Notes: generated by a model not told the origin, from the letters alone. DNA of 64,000 bases from Corinectria fuckeliana (GCA_019137255.1 WPDH01000100.1:496001-560000), one strand, 5' to 3'; shown: positions 1-13,200, numbered from the stretch's first letter. Program-made: numbers and translations.

Positions 1-162
1 GACGCCGGGCGCATCGATTCTGGGCGCTCCAGGGACAGGAGGGATAGGGCTCTACCTCCTCCCGATGATGACGATGATGACCTTGTCTACGATGATCCGC
101 GATACGATGATCAAAGACCGGTGCGCCGCAGGAGCGAGGAGAGCTATCACTACCGACCCTAG
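1..162 (+). CDS. 3' end of an unidentified gene (partial)
   Basis: The window opens inside a reading frame that runs 53 codons to a TAG at 160-162. The visible C-terminus is very polar: an Arg/Asp-rich stretch, then a run of six Asp, then a Tyr/Asp segment and an Arg-rich tail ending SYHYRP. This looks like a disordered acidic/basic tail of a fungal protein. No domain can be named because the rest of the gene lies to the left of the window. The frame is open from base 1 and codon use is normal, so it is probably a real terminal exon rather than a chance frame. Confidence 0.55.
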   Translation, partial: DAGRIDSGRSRDRRDRALPPPDDDDDDLVYDDPRYDDQRPVRRRSEESYHYRP

Positions 163-1275
163 TCTCTTACGTCCTTCCGCCCGACTATAATGAAACTGAA
201 CGACCATATCACGACTGTGCCTATTTCATTTTGATTGTATCTTTCCGCCTCTACTAATGGGTAATCTTGGAGATCTGGTCTAATTGGCCATTACGCATTC
301 GGGGAAAACTGCACCGGATTGACTCAAGAATCATCGCTTGGTAGTCCAGATTAAATCCTCGCAAGCCAAGTTACACTGTTTTCGACATGACGGCAATTAA
401 ATAGATGCTTGGTGTTAGGCGCTTCTGAAATGTCGCCCACCTTCTCGCCTGTTGTATCTTGCCCGGTGTGGCTTTGCCATGAGGATGATGAGTTGCATAT
501 GGCTTTTTGAACTTGCGATGGTGTCATTGTCTACGGATTGGATGAGCTGTATCTAGAGGACTGCGCGTGTGCTTCCACGACTATGACCTAGGACGCCCTA
601 ATGATTACGGAGACCTGGCAATTCATCAACGTGGAAGAGCGATGTTCTGATCTAGTAGCTGGGAGAAATTTGTACTCCGATCGATAACGCTATCTTCTTT
701 CGGGTTGCCTTTGGTGATACAGCGAATAAATAGTAGAGAAAGCTAGGAACGGGTTTCATTCATTGTGATAATGCCTACCTAGGTGCTATTTGAACCCTTG
801 GTATACCGTGACGAGCTTAAAGTTCATATTTTGCACTTAAACGTTGAGAAGTGAGGAGTTTCTGGGTGTATGTATACTGCAATTTACCGTTTCGTCGTTC
901 AAAAAGCACTCACTTTATTTCTCTTACTCTGAACTGTCTAGATACAAGCGACGCCCTTCCCGAGTTTCATAAACAAGGCATTGTAGAGAATACTGGCTTT
1001 ACTAGAATCCTCAAGTATTACTCTTACAAGTACGTACAACTATCCTTCTACCATGCACATCACTATAACTGTCCGCCGACAAGGTCAAACCCCCTTCAAA
1101 CATCCCCAAGCCAAACTAGTACCCTTTCCAACTGTGTTAGGCCTTGAAGCCCTAGTTGGAACTTGACACCCGTGTTGCTAGTTAAAGCAAATATGTTTCC
1201 ACGTCAACAATCATGCTTCTGCGTCACTGACCTAAGAACTTCCTGACAGCAACTTCATCCTTCCATATGAATCCC
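163..1275. other. Intergenic, no gene seen
   Basis: About 1.1 kb between the left partial gene and the convergent minus-strand gene. It probably holds both 3' UTRs. A 98-codon frame at 851-1147 has low-complexity coding and no neighbouring splice logic, so I do not call it. Confidence 0.5.
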
Positions 1276-3088
1276 TCACTCTCGCAGATTAGTCCGCGTT
1301 TGCCAATGCGACTCTTGCTGCTGACCATATGACTCCATCTTGGTCCGGCGCCCCTCGTGCTCGCGTTGCGTACGGTAGTCGAGCTCTCTCTCCACAATCA
1401 CCTTGAAGAATTGCGCAATTTCAGCCAGCGAAATCTGCTGCCCGTCTGGGACGCCGAGAAGCTTGAATAGAGACTGTGCATCCACAAGCTGCTTCGCAAT
1501 TACCGAGTCAGGCTGGCAGAAGGTTCGGATGCTCATGGCCCTGGCGTTGACCTTCATGGCGTGAAGGAGTCCAGAAATCTCAACGGGGTCACCCTGGCGC
1601 CGGCCGTAGAACCGGAAGTCGTCAACGTGCAGATTGACCAAGTCCAGCTGCGTCTCCAGGTCGTATCGAAACCCAACAACCTTAGGCCGGCCTTTCTGCT
1701 GCCACGCGTCGGCTACTCGCTTGAGCTTGTCAGGGACCAAGCGGCCCTTGTCTAGCTGCACTGTGATGTAGTCGTTGAGCGCGCTGCTCAGTTGGTACTC
1801 GAGCTCGCAGTAAAGGAGGCTTTGCTCCCGGGAGTCTAGAGATATGGCCACCTGGAAACTCTGCCGCTCCTTGGCTGGGTGTTGAGGACGACGCGCGCTA
1901 TGATGCAGATCCGCCTATTCGCTGTCAGCAACTTGTCTCCTATTCGAAGCTCGAATCAATGCGTACCATGTCCTTGGCGATCTTCTTGATGCCCTCAAGA
2001 AGGCCGCCCTTCTTCTGCGGCGTCTTCTTAGTCTTGTCAGGCACCTTCTCGGTACGCTCGAGCCAACCGTTGTCTCCAATCATTGTCTTCTCGCCCCTCT
2101 TGGCTGATGGAAAGTCGTCGCCCCTGAAGTAAAACTGAAGAGGGGAGAATAACGGTGTCTCAGGGGATCGGAGCACCTCTCGAGGGGTGATGGGTGGCAA
2201 CGGGGATTCGATGGGGCGGGGCTGCCGAAGTCCTTCACCAGTACTCTTGGATCGTCTGGGTCTCTGTGTCAGGCTTTCGGGACGGACTGGCGATTCTGAG
2301 AGGAGAGGTGGTGTCTGAACTTGAGCCCAATCTTTGTACGCATTGACGACGGCGTCGTTGAGCTTTGATCCGGATCGTCGATGAGTAGCTCCGCGAACAT
2401 CCAGAGGTCCGGGATGCAGTGTCCAGCGTGCATCCTGTGAATACATGGATTCCGGATCTTCGTACGCCACGTGTGATCCTTCGGATCGGCTTTCGCTCAG
2501 GGGAGAAACTGAATGAGGGATGCTTTCCATCGTAGCTCGCTGGGGGGTATTCCCATGTCGCCGCCCGCCTCCGAGTTGGAGGGGAGGCGGCGGTACCCTG
2601 TTGCGACGCTCAGCCAAGCTTCCTGCTGATAGATCCTTCTTGAATTCCTGTTCTCGACCTGGCATCAACTCCGAGAATGTCGGAGAGCCCACACCGGAGC
2701 TGGCCTGTGGGCTGGTGCCCCAACTGTACGGGATCTCTTGTTGCGGCCGTCTGTATCTGCGAGGGCTTGATTTTGGCGTGACCATGGCAGCTCGCGCTCG
2801 AGTTCGTGCTGGGCTACTGTGGACCTTTTGGCTGAACCTATAGCTCTGTTAGTACGACCCTATCACTTCACTGGGGGCGCCATACGCATCTGTTATTTTG
2901 TCCATTTGGCCCTCTGTCAGGTTCATCCGAATGTGAAGTGGCTGCCGAACCAAACGCTTCCGTGGAGATAGTGATCGGGCTCTCGAATAGGAAGTCGAGG
3001 GTAACAATTCACCTTGGAGCGGGTTTACTGAAGAGTTTGATGGATCAGAGTGGTGGCTCTTCTCCTTGTTTGGACCGTCAGGCGGCAT
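1276..3088 (-). CDS. Conserved-type fungal protein of unknown function, 3 exons, about 570 aa
   Basis: Model on the minus strand: exons 3088-2886, 2837-1967 and 1914-1276. Intron 1 (48 nt) has donor GTATGG, a perfect TACTAAC branch and acceptor CTATAG. Intron 2 (52 nt) has GTACGC, GCTGAC and GAATAG. Exon lengths 203, 871 and 639 give 570 aa. The start is the first ATG (MPPDGPNK) after an upstream in-frame stop. Residues 1 to about 350 are Ser/Pro/Arg-rich and look disordered, with SP/RS-type motifs. The last 200 or so residues form a compact region (SREQSLLYCELEYQL, then KGRPKVVGFRYDLETQLDLV and VDDFRFYGRR) that looks like a folded conserved domain. I do not recognise the family. No signal peptide or membrane helix is visible. 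Confidence 0.75.
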
Positions 3089-3531
3089 TAGGCTTTCCGC
3101 AAAGCCTAGATAGATATGATGCAAGCGAGACTCTAATCCATGGTTAAGTGGTTAGTTGAGGGAACAGGATTGATTTGAAGAAGGCCACGCGAAAATGAAC
3201 TTTTGCAACGCGCGAGCGTGGGTGTTGACGGTGTAGGTTGGTAAAGTAAACAAAAGTACGCGTCCAACAGTAGTCGATCAAAGCAGCTAGGTAAACAGCT
3301 GGAAATATTATCTTTCAAAGACGCGTTGTCGAAACCAGCCGGCAGTTGGCAGCTGGCAGCTGGCAACATCTGTTAGCTGTTCCATCTGGGCGACTGGTGG
3401 GTGCCACTTGACCAGGTGGCCAGGGAGCTCGGTCGAGAGCTAAAGCGCCGAGGATATAGAAGGAAAACGCCGATGGACAAGACAATTTGAAGATTATGAG
3501 TGGTATCAAAGCAGGTGAGACGGTTTGTACA

Positions 3532-4976
3532 TCAACTTTTACAATTGTTTGAAAATGAAGCCCTCACTCGATGCCTCCCGGGATGATTACACGTAGTAGG
3601 AACATGTTCCGAGAGCCAGATCACAGTCCAATCCGTGGCGCCAACAAGCTGAAAAATCTCAGGATTAATGAACTCAAATCCGCGTTCGTCGATTATCAAC
3701 GCCGCTGTCGAACCAGAGCTGAGGTGTAAAGGGACCCTGAAATCTCCAAGAATACATAAGCTCCCGCAATCCCGGGCCGCCAACCACATCAGTTGCTTTG
3801 TCTTCGGCCACAGGAAGTTCCTTGATAGATGGCGGCAACGGTCCGCTGTCAGTATAAAGGCCGAATTTGCGGGCAAAATTAGCATTTGGGATCTCCCACT
3901 CGTTGACACACGGGCTCGGCCTTGACTCAAGGATATCGCGCAAGGAAGTTGTGGTGCTGAAGCCAGGCCGACCTGCGAGCCATCTCATTCTAGTTTGGTC
4001 TACGCCAGGTTTCTTAAGTTTGCAGATGTTGCGAAGAAACTCACAAATCTCGTTGCGACGCCCGGAGACTTTTGGCTCAAGCTGGTTGTCTTCTGAAAAG
4101 AGCCGCGTCTCTTCTGCAACCTTCTCAGACTCGCTGTTCCAGGAGAGGTCATTTAAGTCAATTGACCTTTCTCCAACAAGCCTACCGGTGCGTGTCATAG
4201 TTGAACTCCATTGCAGCTCATGGAAGGCTTTGGCATTGATGCGGCGAAACGGGCGGGTGCCTCCAATCCGCGATGAAACGTACATGGTGTACTCAATCAT
4301 CCATTCCTTTCTCGTCCAGATGCCGCTTGTCTGAGGTAACGGTTGCTCGCTCATAGGCGAATGGTCAGAGAGCCTAGTTCCATACCGTTGAGGGTGGTTT
4401 CTCCTCCATAGGGTAAGAGTAGCTGTCGGGGTAATGGCAGACGTAACCGTTGTGAGATGGGGAACGTGTGGGAGTTCGAGATCCGCCTGTACAGTTGATT
4501 AGACCTGGTCGAGATAATGGGTTCCATTCGTGAAAGCCCACATGTCTGTTCATATGATCATGTCTCCAACGCTGAAAGGCAGCCCCTGGGTCGTCGGAGT
4601 GTTGACAATCAACCTCGATCATCTCATAGAGCACGCCGCCGGCATGGCCAAGGCACTCGTCACCAAGATGATCTCGTAGCACCAAGAACACCTGAATCTG
4701 GTTAGATGAAGCTCATTTGCCGAGAAACTGCCTGCCTGACAAGACGGATACCATCTCGGTACTGATAATTGCGGGGAATGTGGGCGCAGTATCTGACGAG
4801 GACATTGCGGCATTCTGGAGTGAGTTTAGTCGAAGGCAATCCCATGGAAGTCAAGACAAGGTATACCCACTCTCTTCGTCAAATCTCCTACCAAGCTCAT
4901 TAACACCAGCCAGCCCGGTGGCCGGGGACCGCATGAACGCTTTCGAGACCTTTCCATTCCTGAATGAAGGTTGCAT
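3532..4976 (-). CDS. Unrecognised multi-exon protein, about 419 aa (tentative model)
   Basis: Best minus-strand model: exons 4976-4871, 4814-4729, 4691-4386, 4330-3756 and 3718-3532. Introns are 56 nt (GTGGGT, ACTAAAC branch, CTCCAG), 37 nt (GTTTCT...ATTCAG), 55 nt (GTATGG, CTCTGAC, CCTCAG) and 37 nt (GTATTC...CCTCAG). All phases agree and give 419 aa. The middle is rich in Cys, His and Trp (RYCAHIPRNYQYRDG, GDECLGHAGG, VDCQHSDDP, WRHDHMNRHVGFHEWNP), which hints at a metal-binding or compact helical region, but no known motif is certain. Two 37-nt introns are near the lower limit for fungi, so the exon 2/3 and 4/5 joins are the weakest part. The start could also lie further upstream. Possibly a lineage-specific gene or a decaying one. 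Confidence 0.45.
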
Positions 4977-6952
4977 TGGGAGAATCGCTGGGAGGGTCGG
5001 GGTCTATCCTAGACACGGACCGGGAGTTGAATCGGGAGCAGCAGAGCCTAGTCGCTGGGGAAAGAACAGGACACTAGCCGCAAGCGAGACGCTCATGCAG
5101 CCCGGGAAAGTGTTGAAATTAGAGAGCAATGGTGGTTTCTGCACCCAAGAAACTCGGCGTTTCGAGTCTTGAGGCGAGGTTGGAGGATGATTGACTTGTC
5201 TCTTCTTCGCACATGAGACAGTCGAAGGTCACAGGGAACATCTCGGTTCTCCTGGGCTGGCACTTGAACCGGCAAGAAGGCAGGGTCTCTTTCCATACTA
5301 GTCTAAGTCTAAGTCCCGCATGAAACTTGGTGTACTCTGAATGCGCTTGCCGATTGAACATCCAAGTGACCAGCAACGCTGATTTCTCGTGAGAATATAA
5401 AATGGCTAGGCAGGAGCCAGTTGAATTCAACAACATCTCGGTACCTAGGTAGCTTACATAGTACATGCAGTGGCGAACACTTGCCTGGATGTCACGAGTC
5501 CTGCGGGGAGCACTATGCTCCGTCACAGTGACCGGGCTCACGGGGAGCCCTTTGCCTGGTAAGCAACGGCCCGTTGTTAATGGTTCACCTAGTATTACTA
5601 TGTATACGTTTCTGGTGATTTTCCAACCTTCTGCTATTAGCACCTAGCTAGCACTAGCGTTAAGCGACGTCCGTACAAAGGCCTGGACGATGTCGCGATG
5701 AGTGGTGGAAATCCCACACCCCACGTCGCGTTGCATGCTAGCCATGCGGCACTTAGGCACGGTAGACTCGGGCTACAACAAAAGCCCAGACCGAGCCTAC
5801 CGCATCTCGGGGACTCCAGATATCGTGGCAGGGGCGACCCTACGGTGTGGCTAGCTCGATGAAAGCCGCATATCATCCATGGCCTCTCACAAGGATCAGG
5901 CCCAGCGGAGGCGTTGGTGGGCAAGGACGAGTTAGGTAGGCAACCAATAAAACAGATGCAAATTGCCATTACACGCACACCAGAACAGAACCCCGAACAA
6001 GAACCAAAACAAACCAAAAAAAAGGCCACTCATTGAAAGCTGCCAGCCTACCAGGACCCAGCACTAAGATGGTATTGAGATACAATTCATGAGCGAGATC
6101 TCGGAGTGTCGGCTGGTTAGTGGGGGCTTGTCCTTTGGCGTCCATGTCCGGACCCTCTCTCCGTTGAGGAGGCTCATCAGCAATGTCGGCCCATGCATGG
6201 AGGCTGTGGGCTCCTAACAAGCGCCATCCACCTCTATCACGTATTGCTTCTCCTCACACACGTTGACACGCTCACTCACACTCCCGAATCATCAGCCGTG
6301 TCCGGCGCGCCCCACTCTGGACTCCCGAAGTCAACTCCCGGACTCCCAAAACGGCATCCATCCTCCTCACTTCCCCAGACGACCCCACATTCGCCGCTCC
6401 AACATGCAAGCCCATGACACTTGGTTGGCCCTGCATCTCGCTGACATTCATCCTCTTCGTGCTCTGCGACCTCGACGTATGTACAAAGATAGTAGACGCC
6501 TGAACGGGCACGGGCACGGGCGCTGGCGTTGGCGCCGTTGTACCCACCCCGAGCCTTGTTGCCGACCGAATCCTAGGCTTCGTTTCCCATCCTGACCCCG
6601 TCAACCGAGAGCATCTCTGTCCAAGACCCTGCCCTCTTGTGTGAGGCACCTTCATTCATCTTCCCGAAATCCATGCCGTGATTTAGTGCGCCATTGTCAT
6701 TGAGCCAAGCGGCCGCCAGCCCCGATCTCTCCGTCCCAGCCGCCTCGGCTTGTTTCGTGTGTCCCTCCCACGGCTGGCACTGACCTGACGGTTCCATGAA
6801 TCCACGCTTGACTCCGGCAAACTGGTGCTGGTTATTTATTGCCCCGACTTCCTTCTTGTTCTGTCAACTTGGGACCACCAAACTACATTTCTGCTCTTGA
6901 CGCCTAGGTTATACCCTCGGGTTGTTTGTATTAATTGTCCACCACTATTACC
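4977..6952. other. Intergenic, no supported gene
   Basis: About 2 kb between divergent genes. It likely holds both promoters. A minus-strand frame at 5119-5643 has a Cys-rich end (CRFKCQ, CLMCEEE) that could be an extra 5' exon of the neighbouring minus-strand gene, but I found no splice pair that joins it. A short GGGCAC repeat lies near 6505-6525. Confidence 0.4.
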
Positions 6953-9050
6953 ATGGCGTCGAGTCAACTAGAGCAAGACCGCTCCAACTACTATGACATT
7001 GGTAGGTCGCCTGGCTTGGGGCTTTACGCCATGAGATGAGTCGCTAACAACGATTATTTGCTAGTCATCGTGGGAGCCGGACCGGTTGGTCTGATGCTGT
7101 CGACTTGCCTGGCCCGCTGGGGTTACAAAATCAAGCATATCGATAACCGACCCGAGCCGACGCCCACCGGTCGCGCGGATGGCATTCAGCCGCGCTCCCT
7201 TGACCTCCTGCGGAACATGGGCCTGAAGTCTGCCATCATGGCCCACAAGCCTGCTCGCGTCTATGAGGTTGCATTCTGGGACCCTGCCACGTCAAGCCAT
7301 GGCATCGAGCGAACAGGCACATGGGCCAGTTGCCCCGAGTTTATCGACGCCCGGTATCCCTTCACAACCCTGCTCCACCAAGGTCTGATTGAGCGAGTGT
7401 TTATTGCCGATCTTGAGAAGAATGGAGCCCGTGTCCAACGACCGTGGACGATCACGGGCTTTACGTCGGACGAGCAGGCTGATCCCCAGTACCCTGTTCA
7501 AGTCGAGTTGGAACATGTCGACGGAACAGCTCGGGAGTCTCTGCGTGCCAAGTATCTTTTCGGTGGCGAGGGCGCAAGGTCGTTTATTCGAAATCAGCTC
7601 GAGATTGGCGTTACGCACAAGGACCCCATTGCCCACGTCTGGGGAGTAATGGATGGTGTTGTCGTTACTGACTTCCCCGACATCAAAGTAGGTTGCATAT
7701 GGCAGGTAGTCGTGGGACTCTGTTGCTGACGGGAGGAGTAGATGAAATGCACTATTCACAGTGAACATGGCTCCATCATGGTCATCCCCAGAGAGAATGA
7801 CATGGTTCGCCTCTACATTCAGATCGCCTCCTCGACCGATGCCGATTGGAACCCGAGAAAGACGGCTACTGAGGCTGAGGTCCAAGAATCGGCAAAGAAG
7901 ATTCTGCAACCATACAACATTGAATGGGAGCGTGTCGAGTGGTACTCAGTATATCCTATCGGACAGGGTATTTCGGATCGTTACACTTTGGACCAACGGG
8001 TATTCCTAGGTGGTGATGCTTGTCACACTCACAGCGTAAGTGACCTCTACTCTGTCTGAAGTTGGCGTCATCATTGACATCATGCAGCCTAAAGCTGGTC
8101 AGGGAATGAACACCGCTTTCCTGGATGCCCAGAACCTCGCGTGGAAAATACATGCTGTCGAGGCTGGGTTCGCTAGCCGCGAGATCTTGAAGACATACGA
8201 GCCAGAGCGTAAGAATGTCGCAGAGACGCTTCTCAGCTTTGATAACCGATACGCCAAGCTGTTCTCTCAGCGGCCACCTCCAGTAGACACGGTAAAGGCT
8301 GCGTCGGACAGCCACGGTGCGAACAAGGCGGAAGAAGACAACGAGTTCATCAAGACCTTCAAGGAGTCATGCGCGTTCACCAGCGGATATGGAGTATTCT
8401 ACAAGGCTAACGCTCTGAACTGGTCGCCCGAGCACCCGGCCAAGTCGCCGCTCATTCACCCCAAGGGCACCAAGCTGTCAACGGGTCGCCTGTTCATCAA
8501 CTCAAACGTGACTAGAGTCGTCGATGCCAACGTGGTGCACCTGGAGCAGGAGATTCCTCTCAACGGATCCTTCCGCCTTTTCATCTTTGGAGGTAACATA
8601 GCCAAGACATCGAGGGCCTTACGAGATTTTGGAAACAACCTCAACAACAAGAGGTCGTTTTACTCGGCATACATGCGGGAAGACTTAAGCAAGGTCTCTC
8701 ACCACGAAAAGCACAACCCCCACAGCCACTTTTTCACCCTTTGCACCATCTTCGCCGCCAAGAGGCCCGACATTGAGATCTCCCGCGACCTGCCCGACGT
8801 GCTCGCGCGATATAGGGACCATGTGTACGCCGACGACCGGTGGGACCCTCGACACCCCGACGCCAAGGCTGCGGCGCACGCCAAGATGGGCCTGGACGAG
8901 GACTTGGGCGGAGTTGTGGTTGTGCGGCCTGATGGCTATGTGGGCGTGGTGGTTAGTCTAGTGGAGGGTAGCGGAACCGTCGACGCCTTGAACGAGTATT
9001 TTTCGACGTTCTGTACCAAGAAGCTGGGTGATGTGCTGGCGCAACTGTGA
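6953..9050 (+). CDS. FAD-dependent aromatic monooxygenase, phenol 2-monooxygenase type, 642 aa
   Basis: Flavoprotein hydroxylase that uses NADPH and O2 to hydroxylate an aromatic ring. Exons are 6953-7001, 7065-7687, 7742-8035 and 8088-9050. Intron 1 has donor GTAGGT, branch GCTAAC and acceptor TTGCTAG. Residues 17-25 (VIVGAGPVG) are the Rossmann GxGxxG for FAD; a second FAD motif (VFLGGDACHTHSPKAGQGMN, residues 311-330) binds the ribityl/pyrophosphate; it is followed by the conserved DAQNLAWK. The last 160 or so residues match the thioredoxin-like C-terminal domain of phenol hydroxylases. The length is typical for the family. The start ATG sits in a good context (ACCATGG). The real substrate cannot be read from sequence; related fungal enzymes act on phenols, hydroxybenzoates and polyketide intermediates. 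No biosynthetic partner gene is adjacent, which favours a catabolic or orphan role. Confidence 0.9.
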
Positions 9051-10246
9051 TGCAGGCAGGGGTTGATAAAACGGGCACCTGGCTGCATTGCGGATGGAAG
9101 ATGGATAGAGTAGGAGTTGATTGACTGATACGGGTATATCGTTGGCGCATTGTAACTCAATAGAATATGACAAAACAAATACTCACTATTGAAAAGGGTT
9201 CAAATCTCTAGGATTAAACCAGACAAACATCATACTGTCAAGTGTTAAAAGATAAACTATAACTTTATCTACTCTTAAGTTATGTAAGAGACTTAAAACC
9301 AAATAATAGTATAGCTGCATTTAGAGGTAGGTAAGTACCAAACGGTTATTAGTAGGATAGCTGTGAAATTTATAATGGGAACAACTATGTTATTATTCCA
9401 AGCTACAACGTCTTTATAGAGCGTAATGCAGGCATCTCTATGCACTGGTTTAAGCTGGACATGAATAAATGTATAAAGCGACATAGGAAAACAAATCAAG
9501 AGCGCTATATCAGGACATGGCACCTGACTGGCCAATGAGAATTAGGAACCGCCATCGACTCAGATCACCAGGCCCACTACCCAATCAGCCCAATCATCGT
9601 ACTTTCGCGGCCCCACTCAAGCTTGTCTAAAATCCTCCGCCAAAATCCTACTGGAGCTCCAGCCATTCTTCAACACCACAGCGCGCTCACACAGTGAAGC
9701 TATTCGTGCAAACTCGCCTTCCCCCCGCGATGTCTCGATCGAACCGATTATATTAAGCGACCCAACGAGCCTCCGTTCACGTGCACTGGCCGTTTGCGCA
9801 TTCCCAGTTGGTGGAAGACGCGCCCGCGTGCTACTCGGGCGAGGTTCTGAATCGAAGACGCGCCTCGCCCCTCTTGACTCTGATTGCCATTATACCTGTG
9901 TTCGTTCAAACAAACGCTCTGTCAAGCTGCGCAGTCGTAGGCTCGCCTACAGTAAGATAACTTCACCTTGTACCCATTCTCAACTCACTTCAGCTCTCGC
10001 CCCTCCTGCTCGTTCGCGCTGCTCGTTGGTTTTTAACAACGCTGTCTATTCACCTCTGTTCTCTACGCCGCCCCAGAACCTCTTTATTTCTTGTCGACCT
10101 CACCTCCATTACTCTATCACCTTCTTCCTTCTCCGTTAGCAACTGCGACTTACTGCTGGTCTCGACTCTTCTTCTACTCCCGTTACGCATATCTCCTTTG
10201 TCAGACCGCCATCGTCATCTCATCCTCCTGCCAGTCTGCAGCGAAG
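9051..10246. other. Intergenic with an AT-rich patch
   Basis: The segment at about 9180-9480 is clearly richer in A+T than its surroundings and has no open frame; it may be a small, old RIP-mutated repeat relic. From about 9700 to 10246 the DNA is C/T-rich, as expected for the leader of the downstream SUMO protease gene. Confidence 0.4.
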
Positions 10247-13200
10247 ATGTCTTCATCACCACTCGCTCGCTACGGCGTCCATGCATCCGCTGACAGTCGC
10301 GGCCTCTATAGACCTGGGTTTCTGAGAGAAGCTCCAGCTTATCCTCGACCACGAATACCCGCTGTCTTCCAAGCAGCACCCCGCCAGTCCATCGTTCACG
10401 AACCCCTCGACCACATCACCACCCCGCCGAGGCGCATTCAGCGGCCTAACAAGCGCTTCCTCGTGGACACTCCGGGCCCTAGCCCAGGCTCTGCTCCTCA
10501 ACTTCGACCTCAGCCCCGTCGCTGGACTCAACCTGCGCCCCGAAAATCTCGCCCGCCTCGACCCGTGACACCTCCCATCTCTGAGCCTGATTTCGTCATT
10601 ATCAATGGCAGCTACACACTCAAGCGCCGCGCTCAAACCACCGAAATCGAACTCGTCGCTTCTGCCAACGGCATCGAAGACCTCAGGTCCCCTATTGTTG
10701 TTCATCGCAAGGGACAAACCTTTGATGAGAACTCCGACCAAGACTCCCAGGTAGGTCCACCCTGGCCTTTTGCCCAAGTTTAATTGACTAAACATTGACA
10801 CAGCGACTGTGCCATATGCGTCTTGAAACAGCTTCGTTTCTCACATTCTTCACTAGAATGATATCTAGCGTTTACGTGGCCGTCTCAGGCCTCACGGGCC
10901 GAATAGGACGATGGAGTGCGTATTGGTCTCTCAACCCCAAGTCCTGTACATGAACTGACGCCCATACAGTCAACCCTAAGTCATATGAGGTGGCAGAGTT
11001 CCGCTCATACGTCAGTGGTAACCAGATTGCCAACAAGCGCATTAAAATTAGTTGCGATGAGCAAGAACTCGAAATTCGCTGGATAGACCGGAGTGCCCTT
11101 ACCGACCTTATTGACGACTATAAGGCCTTTGCTAAAGGTATTGGTCTGGTTTGGGAGTCCATCGAGTCTCATCACTCTCGTCAGGAGATGAATAAGGCCT
11201 TGGAACCATTACGTTTCTCCTTGGCCGACAACCAGAATGATCGCGCACTTTTGAACAGCAGTGATGGCTTTGATCTCTGCGAACTTTTTGCACTTCAGTT
11301 CAGGCGCGCATTCAAAACCCTGGACAGTGTCTATGAAATCGGCGTCATAGTCAAGGTCCGAGACAATCACGAAGATGTCCCACCTACGTTGGACTACAAA
11401 CTCTGCCCCGAGGAACTGAAAAACATGAACTCGATCAAGGCATTCCTATCTGCCCCAGCTCTTCCGACCATCTGCAAAGACATTCTCCGAATATCGAACA
11501 AGCAACACGTTCAAATTTCCGAGTCCTTTCTAGACGTGATCATACTCGATCTAGAGGCCATCACACACAATATTCCCGCACCCAGCTACGTCCTCTCGCG
11601 CGAGTTCCACGATAAAATCCAACAGACTTTTCCTCGCCCTCAGCGTACCGACTTGGACACGCATCTTATCCTTCCTGGCGCTTTCCCTGACTTTGAAGAA
11701 CCCAAGCCTCAACCTCAGCCCGAATCCGAACCCATACCTGTTCGGCAACCTTGCCAAGATCTAGCACCTGTCGTGCTCCAATCCCCCAACCATCTGCCTC
11801 CAGCCATTGCGAGGCCAAAATATTCCAAGACTGATTTTCTCAGAGCCGACTTTTTGGAAGCGAAGATTGCTCAACTAAACCCAGAGGAATACCGTGCAGA
11901 ATTTTATCAAGCGAGTCGAGCGCATCGTGTCATCGAGGACAACTACATCGCCGACTTCATCCCCAAGTCGCCACTCACCGCGAGCGAAGCTGGAGCGATC
12001 AAGTCGATCCTCAAAAACAAACGAAAACACCCGTCAAGATACACTCCTAAACGGCTGGGCATAAGGCGCCCGCCAAAGGTAGTGCGGTTCACAGACTCCA
12101 CCATAAGCCCACGGCCAAGGACACAGATTGGACTCGACGTCCCACGAATCGTCAAGCCAAATGATGAGCCTATAGAGACGAAGGATGAGGTTACAGAGGC
12201 GAAGAGGCTCGAGCTCGAAGACACACAAATTCAGCCCCCTCCTGAGACGAATATAGTCCGTGATGTCAGCCCTGAGACTCAAATTGAAAAGGATTTTCAC
12301 ACCCGACTCCTGGATGAGAGGGAAGTCCTGGAGTGGTCGAAGGCTCACTCTCGTCGCACACCACCAAAGTTCCGAATTAATGAAAAGGAGGACCGCATCG
12401 ATCCCTCTGCCCGCATTGAACAGCTCCTTGCTATACCCTCGATCAGGCCTCTTGAGCTTAGCGACGATTCTAAGGCTGGAATAACACTCCGGAAAGAACA
12501 AGAAGCACTCAAGGCTGCTGAAGAAGCTCGCCAGGCTGCTGAGGCAGCAAGACGTGTCGCTGAGGAGAAGGCTCGACGCGAGCTTGAGGAGCGGCTGGCT
12601 AGTTCTGGTGGACTAAGAGTGCCTACTCAAACTCTTGTCACCGTGGTCCCCGCCCAATGGCAGACACGGGCACATGACACCCTCCGCGCTGCCGGGACTA
12701 CGACATTAGCGACGACTGGCGAGGGAGTCGACCTACGGCGGCACGACTTTGCCAAGGTGGTTCCAGCTACAGAGTGGCTGAACGATGAGATTGTCAATGG
12801 ATCACTTAACTGGCTTGATGAAGCCGTCAACTCGGCTGCTGGCATTAAGGATGTCAAGAAAAGCACGAGGAGGTGCTTGGCCATGTCGTCGTTCTTCTGG
12901 AAGCGACTCCAGGACCAGGGCGTAGCCCGCACACAGCGGACTCTACGACGGTACGGAGTCGACAAGAAGAACCTGCTCGACGTCGACACTATCTTGATGC
13001 CGATCTGTGAGCGTTCGCACTGGACGCTCCTCGTTATCCGCCCCTCCAAGCGGACAGTGGCCCACATGGACTCGTTGAACCCTCGGGGCAATACTACAAA
13101 CACCAACCTGGCGCTCGCCTGGATGAAGGATGTGTTGGAGGAAAAGTTCGATGACGCGGAGTGGAAGGTGATGTGTCATGAAGCGCCCTTGCAAACAAAT

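Noticed and set aside
5119..5643. 174-codon minus-strand frame with a Cys-rich end as first exon of the 3532-4976 gene
   Set aside because: No donor-acceptor pair links it in phase, and the downstream model has its own good ATG at 4976.
9195..9215. B-box-like GGGTTCAAATC downstream of the monooxygenase
   Set aside because: No A-box or cloverleaf upstream; not a tRNA gene.
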